A DNA stretch of 64,000 bases from positions 1-64,000 of the forward strand of contig NZ_MBES01000034.1 in assembly GCF_001954195.1 (NCBI RefSeq), written 5' to 3'. The position numbers and the translations under genes are program-made. Origin of the DNA: Mycobacterium sp. IS-1264 (GTDB lineage: Bacteria; Actinomycetota; Actinomycetes; Mycobacteriales; Mycobacteriaceae). Shown in pieces: positions 41,417-50,137 of the stretch (position 1 is its first letter; the number at the start of each line of letters is the position of its first letter). Under the pieces are notes generated by a model, which worked only from the letters and a program-made list of their open reading frames with translations, was not told the DNA's origin and searched no databases.

Positions 41417-41590
41417 CTATTTTCGGAAAGCGTCCTTCACCTTCTCGCCGGCATCCTTCAGGCTGGACTTGGCCTGATCCGCCCGGCCTTCGGCCCGGGT
41501 CTCGTCATCGCCCGTGGCCCGGCCGATGGCTTCCTTGGCCCGGCCGCCCACGTCATCGATCTTGTTCTTGATTTTGTCTGTGGTGCTCAT
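41417..41590 (-). CDS. CsbD family stress-response protein
   Basis: A 57-residue, highly charged helical protein: STTDKIKNKIDDVGGRAKE, AIGRATGDDETRAEGRADQ, KSSLKDAGEKVKDAFRK. This is the CsbD pattern (KnKxxxxxGxxKExxGxxTxDxxxxxxGxxxQxxG). CsbD proteins are induced by general stress, with unknown biochemical role. A 15-bp stem-loop follows the stop. Confidence 0.88.
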   Translation of the reverse strand: MSTTDKIKNKIDDVGGRAKEAIGRATGDDETRAEGRADQAKSSLKDAGEKVKDAFRK

Positions 41591-41669
41591 CTGTTTCGGC
41601 TACCCCGCAGCCCGCGACGTTGAAACCCGTACGGCGATGCCCCGGCCAGACATGCCAACCGCTGTCACC

Positions 41670-41843
41670 ATGGAGTTTGTGAGCACCGCAATCGTGGTGG
41701 CAATAGTGGCGACGCTGATGCTGCTGGGTATCAGCATGGTCGTCAATCAGCTTCTTCGGCTGAGGAAGTTTTTGAGGGAAGCGCCGCCCGATGTGGCCCC
41801 GGGCGCCGACGTGCGCGAACCCCCCGACGAACCCCACTGCTAG
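41670..41843 (+). CDS. Small single-pass membrane protein
   Basis: A 57-residue frame: MEFVSTAIVVAIVATLMLLGISMVVNQLLRLRKFL, one transmembrane helix, then an acidic/proline tail DVREPPDEPHC. In-frame ATGs at 41652 and 41640 are alternative starts; none has a strong Shine-Dalgarno. The helix followed by a basic stop-transfer patch makes a real gene plausible. It is 11 bases upstream of the serine hydrolase and may be its leader gene. Function unknown. Confidence 0.5.
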   Translation: MEFVSTAIVVAIVATLMLLGISMVVNQLLRLRKFLREAPPDVAPGADVREPPDEPHC

Positions 41844-41854
41844 CTTCATTCTCA

Positions 41855-43141
41855 ATGTCGACTCTGCTGCTCACCGACGACGGCCTGCCGCCCCATGTGT
41901 GCGGCGCCGCCGATCCGCATTTCGCGAACGTCGTCAAGTCGTTCGCCCAGCGCTTTCCCGGGCGGCGGTTGGGTGGGGGAGCCCTCTGCGTCTACATCGA
42001 CGGCCGGCCCGTCGTCGACGTCTGGACGGGGTGGTCGGACCGGGCGGGCACCGAGCCGTGGACCGCGGACACCGGCGCGATGGTGTTCTCGGCGACCAAG
42101 GGCGTCGCCTCGACGGTGATTCACCGGTTGGCCGATCGTGGCCTGTTGTCGTATGACGAGCCTGTCGCCGAATATTGGCCCGAGTTCGCGGCGAATGGGA
42201 AAGCCGAGATCACGGTTCGCGATGTCTTGCGGCATCGATCCGGGTTGTCGCATCTGAGGGGCGTCACCAAGACGGAGTTGATGGATCACCTCCTCATGGA
42301 GCAGCGCCTGGCCGAGGCGCCCCTTGATCACCTGCGGGGCGTGCAGGCGTATCACGCGCTGACCTATGGCTGGCTGTTGTCCGGTCTGGCCCGCGCGGTC
42401 ACCGGCAAAGGCATGCGGGAGTTGATCCGCCAGGAGATCGCGCGCCCGCTCAACACCGACGGCCTGCACCTCGGCCGTCCGCCCGCCGCTTCGCCCACCA
42501 GGGCGGCGCAGATTTTGATGCCGCAGGGCAAGTGGCGCATGCCGGTGCTCAAGTTCGTCGCACCGCGGGTGGCCGGTCTGCCGCTCTCCGGGGCCCTCGG
42601 CGCGATGTATTTCCCGGGGGTCATATCGCTGGTGAAAGGCGACACCGCGTTCCTGGACGGCGAGGTGCCCGCGGCCAACGGCGTGGTGACCGGGCGCGGC
42701 CTGGCCAAGATGTTCGCGGTGCTCGCCAACGACGGCCGCATCGACGGCAAACGGTACCTGTCCAAGGAGTTGGCGCGCGGCCTGGCGGGTCAGTCGCGGT
42801 TCAAGTGGCCGGACGCGAACATGGTGGTGCCCATGCCTTTTCACCTCGGCTACCACGAATCACCGGTTCCCGGACTGCTCAAGGGTTTTGGTCACGTCGG
42901 GCTGGGCGGAACGCTGGGATGGGCCGATCCGGAGACTGGCAGCGCGTTCGCATACGTCCACAACCGGCTGCTGACGCAACGGCTGTTCGACATGGGATCG
43001 TTCGCGGGGCTGGCGCGTCCGCTGCGCAGCGCGATCGAGGCGGCCCGCCATCAGGGTCCGCTCGAGGTACCGCAGCTGGGTGCGACCTACGCCAAACCCG
43101 CCCGGCGACGGGCCGATGCGGCCGCGTCGGGGAGCGCGTAG
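41855..43141 (+). CDS. Serine hydrolase (beta-lactamase-like esterase/lipase)
   Basis: A 428-residue beta-lactamase-fold esterase of the EstB/LipL type. SxxK is SATKG with the catalytic Ser/Lys, the Tyr motif is YGWLLSGLAR, and the third box is HVGLGGTLGWADP. No signal peptide is seen. Family members hydrolyse short-chain esters. It converges with the DapB-like gene at 43152. Confidence 0.88.
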   Translation: MSTLLLTDDGLPPHVCGAADPHFANVVKSFAQRFPGRRLGGGALCVYIDGRPVVDVWTGWSDRAGTEPWTADTGAMVFSATKGVASTVIHRLADRGLLSYDEPVAEYWPEFAANGKAEITVRDVLRHRSGLSHLRGVTKTELMDHLLMEQRLAEAPLDHLRGVQAYHALTYGWLLSGLARAVTGKGMRELIRQEIARPLNTDGLHLGRPPAASPTRAAQILMPQGKWRMPVLKFVAPRVAGLPLSGALGAMYFPGVISLVKGDTAFLDGEVPAANGVVTGRGLAKMFAVLANDGRIDGKRYLSKELARGLAGQSRFKWPDANMVVPMPFHLGYHESPVPGLLKGFGHVGLGGTLGWADPETGSAFAYVHNRLLTQRLFDMGSFAGLARPLRSAIEAARHQGPLEVPQLGATYAKPARRRADAAASGSA

Positions 43142-43151
43142 CTTTTCGGCG

Positions 43152-44207
43152 CTAGGTCTTGACGAAGCCGCGCGGGAGCGTCAGCGGAAGATCGGCGTAG
43201 GTGACGATGCCCGGTGCCGAGGCGACGACGGCGGGGATGGCGTTGATCGCGGGCACCGCGGTCATGATGTGCCCGAGGTCCATGAAGTCGGCGATCGTCT
43301 CCGCCTGGAAATACGGCGGCGGCAGGAAGCCGACCTTGGTGGTGACCGTGGGCTGCCCGTCGATCTGGACGACCCAGCCGTCCTGTTCGATCTTCCAGTC
43401 GGGTTCGAGCGTCTGGCCCTTGCGCCACCGGACATTGAGGTCGATCAACGTCTTGCCGTCGACGATGCCCTGCCAGCTGATGTAGACGCCCGCCACGCAT
43501 CCCGCTTCGATGGTCCAGGACGCCATTTCGAGATCGGCTGTGGTCTGGGCGAATTCGGCCACGCAGCGGACCTCGTCGAGCTCGACGCCGAGCGCGTCGC
43601 CCACCAGCTGGACCGCCTCGCCGAAAATCGCCGTCCCCTTGGCGGCCATCTGCTGTAGCTCGGGATGGTCGATCGGCTGGCCGAAGCCCACCGGCTTCTC
43701 GGTGTCGGGCGAGTCGTAGAACGTCGTGTCGGCGGCCTCGTTGACGGTGACCTTGTCGATCCGGTTGCACACCATTGCCGACACGATGGCCAACAGTTCG
43801 GCGAAGCCCGGACTCACGCCCGACCCGAAGAGCGTCGAGCCGCCCTTCTCGCAGGCCTCCACCAGCCGGTCGCGGCCGTCGCCGAGGTTGCGCCCGGTGA
43901 TGAAGGACGCCGTTGTGACGACGTTCACGCCGGCCGACAGAATGCGGACCAGCTCGGCGACGTCGAACCACATCGGGTTGTAGACCACGCAGTCCGGTTT
44001 CAGGGCGAGCAGCGCGTCGACGTCGTTGGTCGCCGCGATCCCGAGCGGCGCAATGCCGACCAATTCGCCGGCGTCGCGGCCGACCTTGTCCTTTGACCAG
44101 GCATAACAACCCACCAGCTCAAGGGTGGGGTTATCGGCGATGGATTTCAGCGAGCTCTTGCCGACGTTTCCGGTGTTCCACTGAACGACGCGATAGGTGT
44201 TTGGCAC
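43152..44207 (-). CDS. NAD(P)H-dependent amine dehydrogenase-like protein (paralogue of 20994)
   Basis: A 351-residue Rossmann-fold oxidoreductase: YRVVQWNTGNVGKSSLKSI, LELVGCYAWS, DCVVYNPMWFD and GSGVSPGFAELL. It aligns by eye with the protein encoded at 20994-22067, but has lost the GATGGVG form of the loop (NTGNVG here). Substrate unknown. Confidence 0.85.
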   Translation of the reverse strand: MPNTYRVVQWNTGNVGKSSLKSIADNPTLELVGCYAWSKDKVGRDAGELVGIAPLGIAATNDVDALLALKPDCVVYNPMWFDVAELVRILSAGVNVVTTASFITGRNLGDGRDRLVEACEKGGSTLFGSGVSPGFAELLAIVSAMVCNRIDKVTVNEAADTTFYDSPDTEKPVGFGQPIDHPELQQMAAKGTAIFGEAVQLVGDALGVELDEVRCVAEFAQTTADLEMASWTIEAGCVAGVYISWQGIVDGKTLIDLNVRWRKGQTLEPDWKIEQDGWVVQIDGQPTVTTKVGFLPPPYFQAETIADFMDLGHIMTAVPAINAIPAVVASAPGIVTYADLPLTLPRGFVKT

Positions 44208-44246
44208 TCGCTCAGCATAGGGAATCGACCCGAATCTTAGTAGGCC

Positions 44247-45386
44247 TTAGTAGGCGGATTCGGCGGCGAGGATCTCGGCCAGGAAGGCGTCGTCGCCGGG
44301 GCGGTCCAGCCGCGTTCGCGCCCAGCGACGCACCCGCTCCCGCGTTTCGCGCGTCTCCGCCGCGGCGTCGGCGCCGACGGTCACCGAGGTCGCCGTCCAG
44401 TCGTGATCCCAGGCCGCCGATTCCGTCATGGGCTGCTGGTCGTTGACCAACGGAAGGGTGGCGCGGCCGGCGGCGTCCAGGACACCGGCGCCACTGATGG
44501 CCCCCGACCGCAGTCGCACCTCTATGCCGATGGCCGGGTCCGGCCCGATGACGGCCGCGCGCACAACGGCGATCGGCGCCGCGCCGGCCGCCTCGACGCT
44601 CCACTCGACGGTGTCCTCGGCCGCGTCGAATATCGCAGGCGGAACCGCGCTCCAGTTGATCGACGCGACGCCGCCGGCGACCGCCGTCGTGCCCCGCGTG
44701 CCCGCGTCCCCAGCCGCGGCCAGCGCATAGTCGTCCTGATGTCTGCCGGGCATCGACAGTAGGGTGCTCGAATCATCAAGGGCGGCATGCAGTTCCGGCC
44801 ACCCGATGCCGTCGACGCCGGCGTCGTCGGCTACCCCGGCGCCGGCCCGAACCAGGTCGAGCACCCGCGGATCGTCACTTCGGGCGTGCATGAGCAGGGC
44901 CGCGGCGTGCGGCGCCAGCAGCTGCGTGACGTCCGAATCCAGGGTGTCATCGGTGAAGAAGCCCTGCGCCCCGACGGTGAGCAGGGCGACCTCGACGTCG
45001 AGCAGGGCACGGTCCAGCCCGGCGATGCCGTCCCGGCGACTGGCGGGCCACCAGCGCCGCAGCCAGTGGCCGAGGGCCAGCCGCCGCAGCGGGTCGACCG
45101 ATCCGGGCACGATGTCGACACCGGTCAGCTCGACGCTGTGTGCTTGGTCGGTGGCGCCTTCGGTGGCGCCTAAGGTGGATGCCAGCGCGACGTGTCCGGA
45201 GTCGCCGAGGACGCGCCAAAGCCAGTCGGCGCGCGCCAGATCGGTGAAGGTGATCTGGGCGGCGCCGGTGGGATCGTCGACCGTCCAGGACAGCACGGCG
45301 CCACTGACTTCCAGCACCGCGGTCAGCGGCGTATGTGCGGTGGCGGGGACGGTTCCCCAAAGACCGGAATCGGCAACCAATCTCAT
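44247..45386 (-). CDS. Uncharacterised protein of the CHAT locus (unknown B)
   Basis: A 379-residue protein I do not recognise. The N-terminal ~100 residues look beta-rich (TAVLEVSGAVLSWTVDDPTG, AQITFTDLARADWLWRVLG), the middle is helical (LRRWWPASRRDGIAGLDRALLDVEVALL), and a second beta-rich part (TVEWSVEAAGAAPIAVVRAAV) ends in a helix ETRERVRRWARTRLDRPGDD. No signal peptide, membrane segment or catalytic motif. The start overlaps the upstream gene stop (ATGA). Possible substrate or partner of the nearby CHAT protease. Confidence 0.78.
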   Translation of the reverse strand: MRLVADSGLWGTVPATAHTPLTAVLEVSGAVLSWTVDDPTGAAQITFTDLARADWLWRVLGDSGHVALASTLGATEGATDQAHSVELTGVDIVPGSVDPLRRLALGHWLRRWWPASRRDGIAGLDRALLDVEVALLTVGAQGFFTDDTLDSDVTQLLAPHAAALLMHARSDDPRVLDLVRAGAGVADDAGVDGIGWPELHAALDDSSTLLSMPGRHQDDYALAAAGDAGTRGTTAVAGGVASINWSAVPPAIFDAAEDTVEWSVEAAGAAPIAVVRAAVIGPDPAIGIEVRLRSGAISGAGVLDAAGRATLPLVNDQQPMTESAAWDHDWTATSVTVGADAAAETRETRERVRRWARTRLDRPGDDAFLAEILAAESAY

Positions 45387-46711
45387 CCGGCCACCTGCAA
45401 TTCCAGCATCGCCTTGATTCGTTGCCGGTGATCCAGGCTCACCGACCGCGCGACCCCCTCCAGCAGGGACCGCACCTCGTCGATGTCGTCGCAGGGTTCC
45501 TGCCAGACATCACGCCCGTGCAGGCGGGCCCAGAGCCGGCTCAGGTACGGCTGCGCGTAGTCGCCGAGATCGTCGACGACCTGCCGTTGCCGCGGATGAA
45601 TTGGGCCGCCTTCGGCGAGATAGCGCCTGGCGTGCAAGACGTATGCCTCCTTGCGCAGCCGCGCCTGGATCTGCGCGGCCAGCCCGTAGTGGCTCATGAC
45701 GGTGGGGTCCAGCGGCGCCAGCTCGACCGCGACCTCGATGCCGGCCACCAACGTGGCCTGTTTGTCCTCCGACAGCAACCCCCATGGCGCGCTGGCGCGG
45801 TCGACCTCCTCTTCGCACAGCAGCGGGATGTCGGGCAACGCGTCGCGGTCGAGGGCGCGCCGCAACGTGGCGCGCACCCGGTCCACCACGCTGCGGTCCA
45901 GCGGGCGATCGCTGTCGGAGCCGGCGGATATCTGCGGCTTCCGTTGCGGTGCAACCGAACTCAAGCCAAGCTTGACGATCGACCATGGCAGCTCGGCCGT
46001 TTCGGCTCGGGCCAGGGCGCCCAGGTTGTACGGCGTCGGGTCGGCGATCACGGTCGACCACGCGCGTTGACGCGCGGCGGCGGCGCTGTGGCCGGCCGCA
46101 CGGCCGAGCGCGGTGCCGAGCTCGTCACGGAACCGACCGCCGGTCGACGGGATAGCTGCCGAGGCCCGCACGTCGCCCCAGCTGCGATCGAGCTGTCCGG
46201 TGAGCGTGGCGACGACGTCCGGGCTTGCCACGTATTGGCGCAACACCTCGATCGCGGTGCGGTCCCGGCCGAGGTGGATTTCGCTGAGTATCGCGGCCAC
46301 CGTCTCCTGATCCTCCGGTGCCGGTGGGCCTTTCGTCACCGCGAGCTCGAAGCACACCGGGAAGTACAGCTCCTGGGCGTTTCCCGTGCGGATCCGCTGC
46401 CGACGGCGCTCGAGTTTAAGAGCGTCGAACCATGCCGCGGCGGAACGCAATTGGGCAGCGCTTCCGACGATCAGCTGGTGCATGGCGGCGGCCGTCTCGG
46501 GATCGACGACGGGGTTCGAATACTGGGGGTTGGACCGCAGCCGCAGCACCAACGGGTCCACGATGCGTTTGACGGTGCGGCTCAACGGGCCGCCGTCGTC
46601 GCTGCTGAGCACCTCCACGCCGGGACCGATCGCGCGCCACGCCCGGTCGATCACCGACCTGCGCGGGTGGCCGACCGCGGTGGCAGTCGCCACCTGCGAA
46701 TCCGCACTCAT
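45383..46711 (-). CDS. Uncharacterised helical protein of the CHAT locus (unknown A)
   Basis: A 442-residue, mostly alpha-helical cytoplasmic protein rich in Ala, Arg and Asp. Notable stretches are SVIDRAWRAIGPGVEVLSSDDGG, ELPWSIVKLGLSSV, LLCEEEVDRASAPWGLLSEDKQ and a C-terminal KAMLELQVAG. No domain recognised. The ATG lies exactly six bases after a TATCCT -10 without a Shine-Dalgarno, suggesting leaderless translation. Coupled to the following unknown gene. Its position 3' of the CHAT gene, across one small opposite gene, suggests the same system. Confidence 0.78.
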   Translation of the reverse strand: MSADSQVATATAVGHPRRSVIDRAWRAIGPGVEVLSSDDGGPLSRTVKRIVDPLVLRLRSNPQYSNPVVDPETAAAMHQLIVGSAAQLRSAAAWFDALKLERRRQRIRTGNAQELYFPVCFELAVTKGPPAPEDQETVAAILSEIHLGRDRTAIEVLRQYVASPDVVATLTGQLDRSWGDVRASAAIPSTGGRFRDELGTALGRAAGHSAAAARQRAWSTVIADPTPYNLGALARAETAELPWSIVKLGLSSVAPQRKPQISAGSDSDRPLDRSVVDRVRATLRRALDRDALPDIPLLCEEEVDRASAPWGLLSEDKQATLVAGIEVAVELAPLDPTVMSHYGLAAQIQARLRKEAYVLHARRYLAEGGPIHPRQRQVVDDLGDYAQPYLSRLWARLHGRDVWQEPCDDIDEVRSLLEGVARSVSLDHRQRIKAMLELQVAG

Positions 46712-46717
46712 CAGGAC

Positions 46718-46723
46718 AGGATA
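46718..46723 (-). promoter_or_regulatory. -10 element with leaderless geometry (unknown A operon)
   Basis: On the minus strand TATCCT is followed by six bases and the ATG at 46711, so transcription would begin at or next to the start codon. The TPR gene at 50131 shows the same TAnnnT-N6-start arrangement. Confidence 0.45.
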
Positions 46724-46794
46724 GGGGCTTTCCGAAGATAGCGGCAGCGAAAAAGTTGGGTTCGGTAGCCGGTCCGTACCGCCAACCTGGTCAC

Positions 46795-47127
46795 ATGAAG
46801 ACGCTGACAATGCTGCTGTACACCGGTTTTCGCGGGCTCGTCGTCGCCCGGCAGCGAAAGTCCCGTGAACGCACCGTCGGGGTCGGCACCGTGCGCGCGG
46901 TCGGGCCCCAGGTTTTCGTCGAGGTGGTGGCGGTGTCCGGGGAGACGTTCGTCGGCAAATTGGCATGCAGTGACGGCTCGGACGCCTCGATACTGCGTCC
47001 GGGCCTCGTCGTGCTGGTGGCGTTCGATCCCGCTGCCCGCGAAGACCTTTCGCTGCCCGACGACGTCTTGGCCGTGCACTGTCAGCGAGCGCCGTCGACG
47101 GCAAAACTGACGAGCGCGGCCCAGTAG
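46795..47127 (+). CDS. Small uncharacterised protein, possible beta-barrel
   Basis: A 110-residue protein: KTLTMLLYTGFRGLVVARQRK, then a beta-rich core VGVGTVRAVGPQVFVEVVAV, FVGKLACSDGSDASILRPGLVVLVAFD and DDVLAVHCQ. The composition suggests an N-terminal amphipathic helix and a small OB- or SH3-like barrel. It is the only plus-strand gene inside the CHAT locus, and its last 46 bases overlap the 3' end of the CHAT gene. Function unknown. Confidence 0.65.
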   Translation: MKTLTMLLYTGFRGLVVARQRKSRERTVGVGTVRAVGPQVFVEVVAVSGETFVGKLACSDGSDASILRPGLVVLVAFDPAAREDLSLPDDVLAVHCQRAPSTAKLTSAAQ

Positions 47128-48437
47128 AGCGGGCTTGCCGTGGCGTCGCCGTCGCGCCAGCGCCGCATCTGCTCACGCTGCCACCGATTCACCGCGCAAC
47201 CCGCGTCGACAGCCTCGTGCGCGTCGTCGACGGCGATCACCGCGTCGGACATCGGATCGGTCCGGTCATCGCCCGCGAACCGCCGGTAGGCCGCGGTGGT
47301 CGGCAGCGACCACAGCGTGGCGGTCACCAACTGTGCGCCACCCAGGATTATGGCGGCCACCAGGCCCGTCGCCTCGTCGAACTGATAGTCACCGCCGGAT
47401 GCGCAGGCCAGGAGCGCCACCCGGGGTGGCATCGGCAGCCGCAACGCCATCAGATCCGACGCGGTCAGCGGGCGGTGGTCGCCGACGGCGTCGGCGTCCC
47501 CGGGAATGCCCGCGGTGCAGGCCAGGTGCAGGGCGGCCCGATCGGCCTGGGCGGCATGGCCATCCGGTGAACTCGCGTGGCCGACGTACATCAGCCTGCT
47601 CGGGGTCTGCGCCAACAGTTCGGCGAGCCAGCGGCGGTCGGCGTCCTGGCGGCGGAACAGTTCCACCGCCGCGTCGACCGTCGGCAGCACCGCGCGACGT
47701 CCCATCAGCCCGGTGTAGTGCCGCGCCAACGCCGTGTCGGCGGACGGCCTGCCGAGCACCGACCCGAGCGCGGAGTCCGGGCGCTGACCGGGCACCCGGG
47801 GGTCGAGGACCAGCACCGGGGGAGCTTCTCGGCGGGCGTCCCATCCGGCCGGTGACCGCGGCGAGTGCACGATGTTCTGCGGCACCGCCATCAGCACGTC
47901 GACCATCTCCATCAGCCGGTACCCATCGGTGTGCTCGCCGATATCGGCCAGCTGCCAAGGGATTCGGGCGGCAACCCTGCCGCTGGCGGTGATGGCGTCC
48001 TGGCGGGCGCGGACGAGTTCTTCCTTGCTCGGCCCCGACTTCGGCAACGCCAGCAGGCCCCACGGGACGCGAGCCAGGCGCGCGGTGGGCGAGACGAACA
48101 GCACCGCGCGCGGGCTTGCCACGCATTCCGTCAACAGCTGCCACCCGGGTTCGGCGATGAGCAGCACGCCCAGGATGTAGGCGAGCGTCAGCTCGGCCGG
48201 CGGGGTCGCGAACGGGCCGCCCGTCAGCGCCCGCTCGATGGCGTCTCGACGGCTCTGACCGTCGTGCGGTTCCGGCAACGCGTCGGCCAGCTCCTGCAGC
48301 GCCGCCAGCAGGATCGGTTCCTCCACCACCCAATTGACGGTTCGGGACGGCTGCCCGACGATACGCAAACTGGCGTACGTGACGATCCCGAGATCCGCGA
48401 AGCGCAGGACCAGAGTCGGCCGGTCCGTCTCACTCAT
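47082..48437 (-). CDS. CHAT domain-containing (caspase-like) protease
   Basis: A 451-residue protein. The C-terminal ~250 residues form a CHAT peptidase domain: VPWGLLALP, PVLVLDPRVPG, catalytic His in RLMYVGHAS (H287) and catalytic Cys in VALLACASGG (C345), then GAQLVTATLWSLP. The N-terminal ~110 residues (VNWVVEEPILLAALQELADAL) are a helical/beta adaptor. CHAT proteases are clan CD cysteine proteases related to caspases, separases and the RNA-guided Csx29. The start overlaps the TPR gene stop (ATGA), so the two are translationally coupled. Confidence 0.88.
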   Translation of the reverse strand: MSETDRPTLVLRFADLGIVTYASLRIVGQPSRTVNWVVEEPILLAALQELADALPEPHDGQSRRDAIERALTGGPFATPPAELTLAYILGVLLIAEPGWQLLTECVASPRAVLFVSPTARLARVPWGLLALPKSGPSKEELVRARQDAITASGRVAARIPWQLADIGEHTDGYRLMEMVDVLMAVPQNIVHSPRSPAGWDARREAPPVLVLDPRVPGQRPDSALGSVLGRPSADTALARHYTGLMGRRAVLPTVDAAVELFRRQDADRRWLAELLAQTPSRLMYVGHASSPDGHAAQADRAALHLACTAGIPGDADAVGDHRPLTASDLMALRLPMPPRVALLACASGGDYQFDEATGLVAAIILGGAQLVTATLWSLPTTAAYRRFAGDDRTDPMSDAVIAVDDAHEAVDAGCAVNRWQREQMRRWRDGDATASPLYWAALVSFAVDGAR

Positions 48438-50131
48438 GGCCAGGTGGACCAGGCGGGTTCGTCGGCGGTGACCGCCCGGCCGTAGCGCTGCAGCGCCAGC
48501 GCACGGTAGTGACTCAGGATCGGGGCGGCGTCCGGCTGCATCTGTAGCGGCGGCAGCGGGCCCAGCCGCGTCAGCGAGGTGCCGCCGCGCGCCGGCGGGC
48601 CCGCGGCGGAAAGTGCTTCGCCGGCGTCGATCAAGAGGGAAGGGGCGGCCGCGGACGCCCATTCGCCGACTTTGGCCGCCTGCGGTTCGGCATTGAAAGT
48701 CCCTCGCGCGCTGTGGTATTCGACCAGCTCGCTGATCAACTCGGTGTTCTCCCATTCCCAGGCAACGGCGAACGCACTGGCCAAGATCGGCGCCGAGACG
48801 TTGGCGGCCCAGCGTGATCTCGCGTCGGCGTCGGCGATCGAGTACCGCACCGAGTCGACCGCCAACGCGGCCGGCACCTTGAGCTCCGCGGCCTGTTCGA
48901 GCTTGGTCATACCACGCCAGTACTCTGGCGTGCCCACTTCGCCGTGGAGGATGCCGAGTCCTTCGGCCTGCCGCGCCTCGGTTTCCTGCAGCGTCTCGTC
49001 GGGGTCCCCCGAGCTGTCGAAGCCCAGGTCCGTCAATGCGTCAGCGCGCCAAACGGTTCCGAGGTGGTTGTCGAGCTGGGCGTACTGCAGCCAACTGCTG
49101 CGCGGCGACGAGTCGAGCAGCTCGCGAGCCTGGGCGATCAGCTCGACCGCGTCCGGGAAGCGGCCCCAGAAGATCGCTATCCAGCTGCGCTGCAACAGAA
49201 TACGGTGCAGATACAGTGGCTTGCCCAGTTCACGCCACCGGCTCTCGGCGTGTTCCCAGCACTGGTCGGCCGCTTCCAATGCGCCGGAGGCCAGCCGGGT
49301 GAGTCCTAGGTACAGCCAGCACCGCGCCTCGTCGTGCGCTCGGGCATATCGCGCGAGGACGGGCTGGGCCTCCGAGACCAGCTGTTCGGTCGTGGCGTGG
49401 TCGGCCGCCGACCAGCATGCCGCGGCACGCTCCAATTGCGTTCTGGCCGTGGCCAATTCCCATCCACGCGCCTGCGCGCGGGCTCCCGCTCGACGCAGCC
49501 ACGGCTGCGCCTCGGACAACCGCCCGGTTTCCACGCAGAACCTGCCGTATCCGGTAGCCGCATCGATCCGGAGATGGTCCCCGGCCTCGCTGTCGCCGCC
49601 CAGGTGATCCGGATCGGCGATGGCGCCGAGCACGTGCTGCCACAGGGGAAGCGATTCGACGTGCAGGTCGTCGTCGCAGAGCGCGGTCGCGCACAGCAGT
49701 TGCGCATAGGTGAGCAGGTAGGCGTGTTCGTCGGCGAGGTCGGTGAAATCGGTGTTCGAGTCGTCCAACGCCGCCAACTCCTTCGCGGCGCCTTCGTGAT
49801 CGCCGAGCGCCGCGGTCAGGCCCGTCTGCAGGAATTGGGCTCGCCGCGAGTACTGACGGATCATGTGGGCCACCTCGGCGGCGGGTGCGCCCGCTTGGGC
49901 GGCATAGGCGGCCAGACAGTCGCGGATGCGCCGAATCGACTCGCGGACGCCATCATTCGCTCCGCGCGCCAGGTAGATCTCGCCGAGCTGCGCGAACGCC
50001 TCGAGCGCCAGATCGTCGCGATCCTCTTGCGCGATGCGGGGCATCAACGACAGCAGCAGATCCCGCGCCGCGCCCTCGTCGGCGGCGAACGCCAGCTGGC
50101 GTGCGCGCTCCAACTCGGCCGGAATCGACAC
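48434..50131 (-). CDS. TPR-repeat protein, partner of the CHAT protease
   Basis: A 565-residue all-helical protein with degenerate tetratricopeptide repeats, for example ALEAFAQLGEIYLARG, GYGRFCVETGRLSEAQPWL, CWLYLGLTRLASGALEAADQ and SWIAIFWGRFPDAVELIAQA. The last ~100 residues (from AAPSLLIDAGEAL) are Pro/Gly richer. The GTG start lies six bases after a perfect TATGAT -10 with no Shine-Dalgarno, i.e. a leaderless-type start. It probably senses or scaffolds and regulates the CHAT protease it is coupled to, as TPR domains do in TPR-CHAT fusions. Confidence 0.85.
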   Translation of the reverse strand: MSIPAELERARQLAFAADEGAARDLLLSLMPRIAQEDRDDLALEAFAQLGEIYLARGANDGVRESIRRIRDCLAAYAAQAGAPAAEVAHMIRQYSRRAQFLQTGLTAALGDHEGAAKELAALDDSNTDFTDLADEHAYLLTYAQLLCATALCDDDLHVESLPLWQHVLGAIADPDHLGGDSEAGDHLRIDAATGYGRFCVETGRLSEAQPWLRRAGARAQARGWELATARTQLERAAACWSAADHATTEQLVSEAQPVLARYARAHDEARCWLYLGLTRLASGALEAADQCWEHAESRWRELGKPLYLHRILLQRSWIAIFWGRFPDAVELIAQARELLDSSPRSSWLQYAQLDNHLGTVWRADALTDLGFDSSGDPDETLQETEARQAEGLGILHGEVGTPEYWRGMTKLEQAAELKVPAALAVDSVRYSIADADARSRWAANVSAPILASAFAVAWEWENTELISELVEYHSARGTFNAEPQAAKVGEWASAAAPSLLIDAGEALSAAGPPARGGTSLTRLGPLPPLQMQPDAAPILSHYRALALQRYGRAVTADEPAWSTWP

Positions 50132-50137
50132 GGCTGC

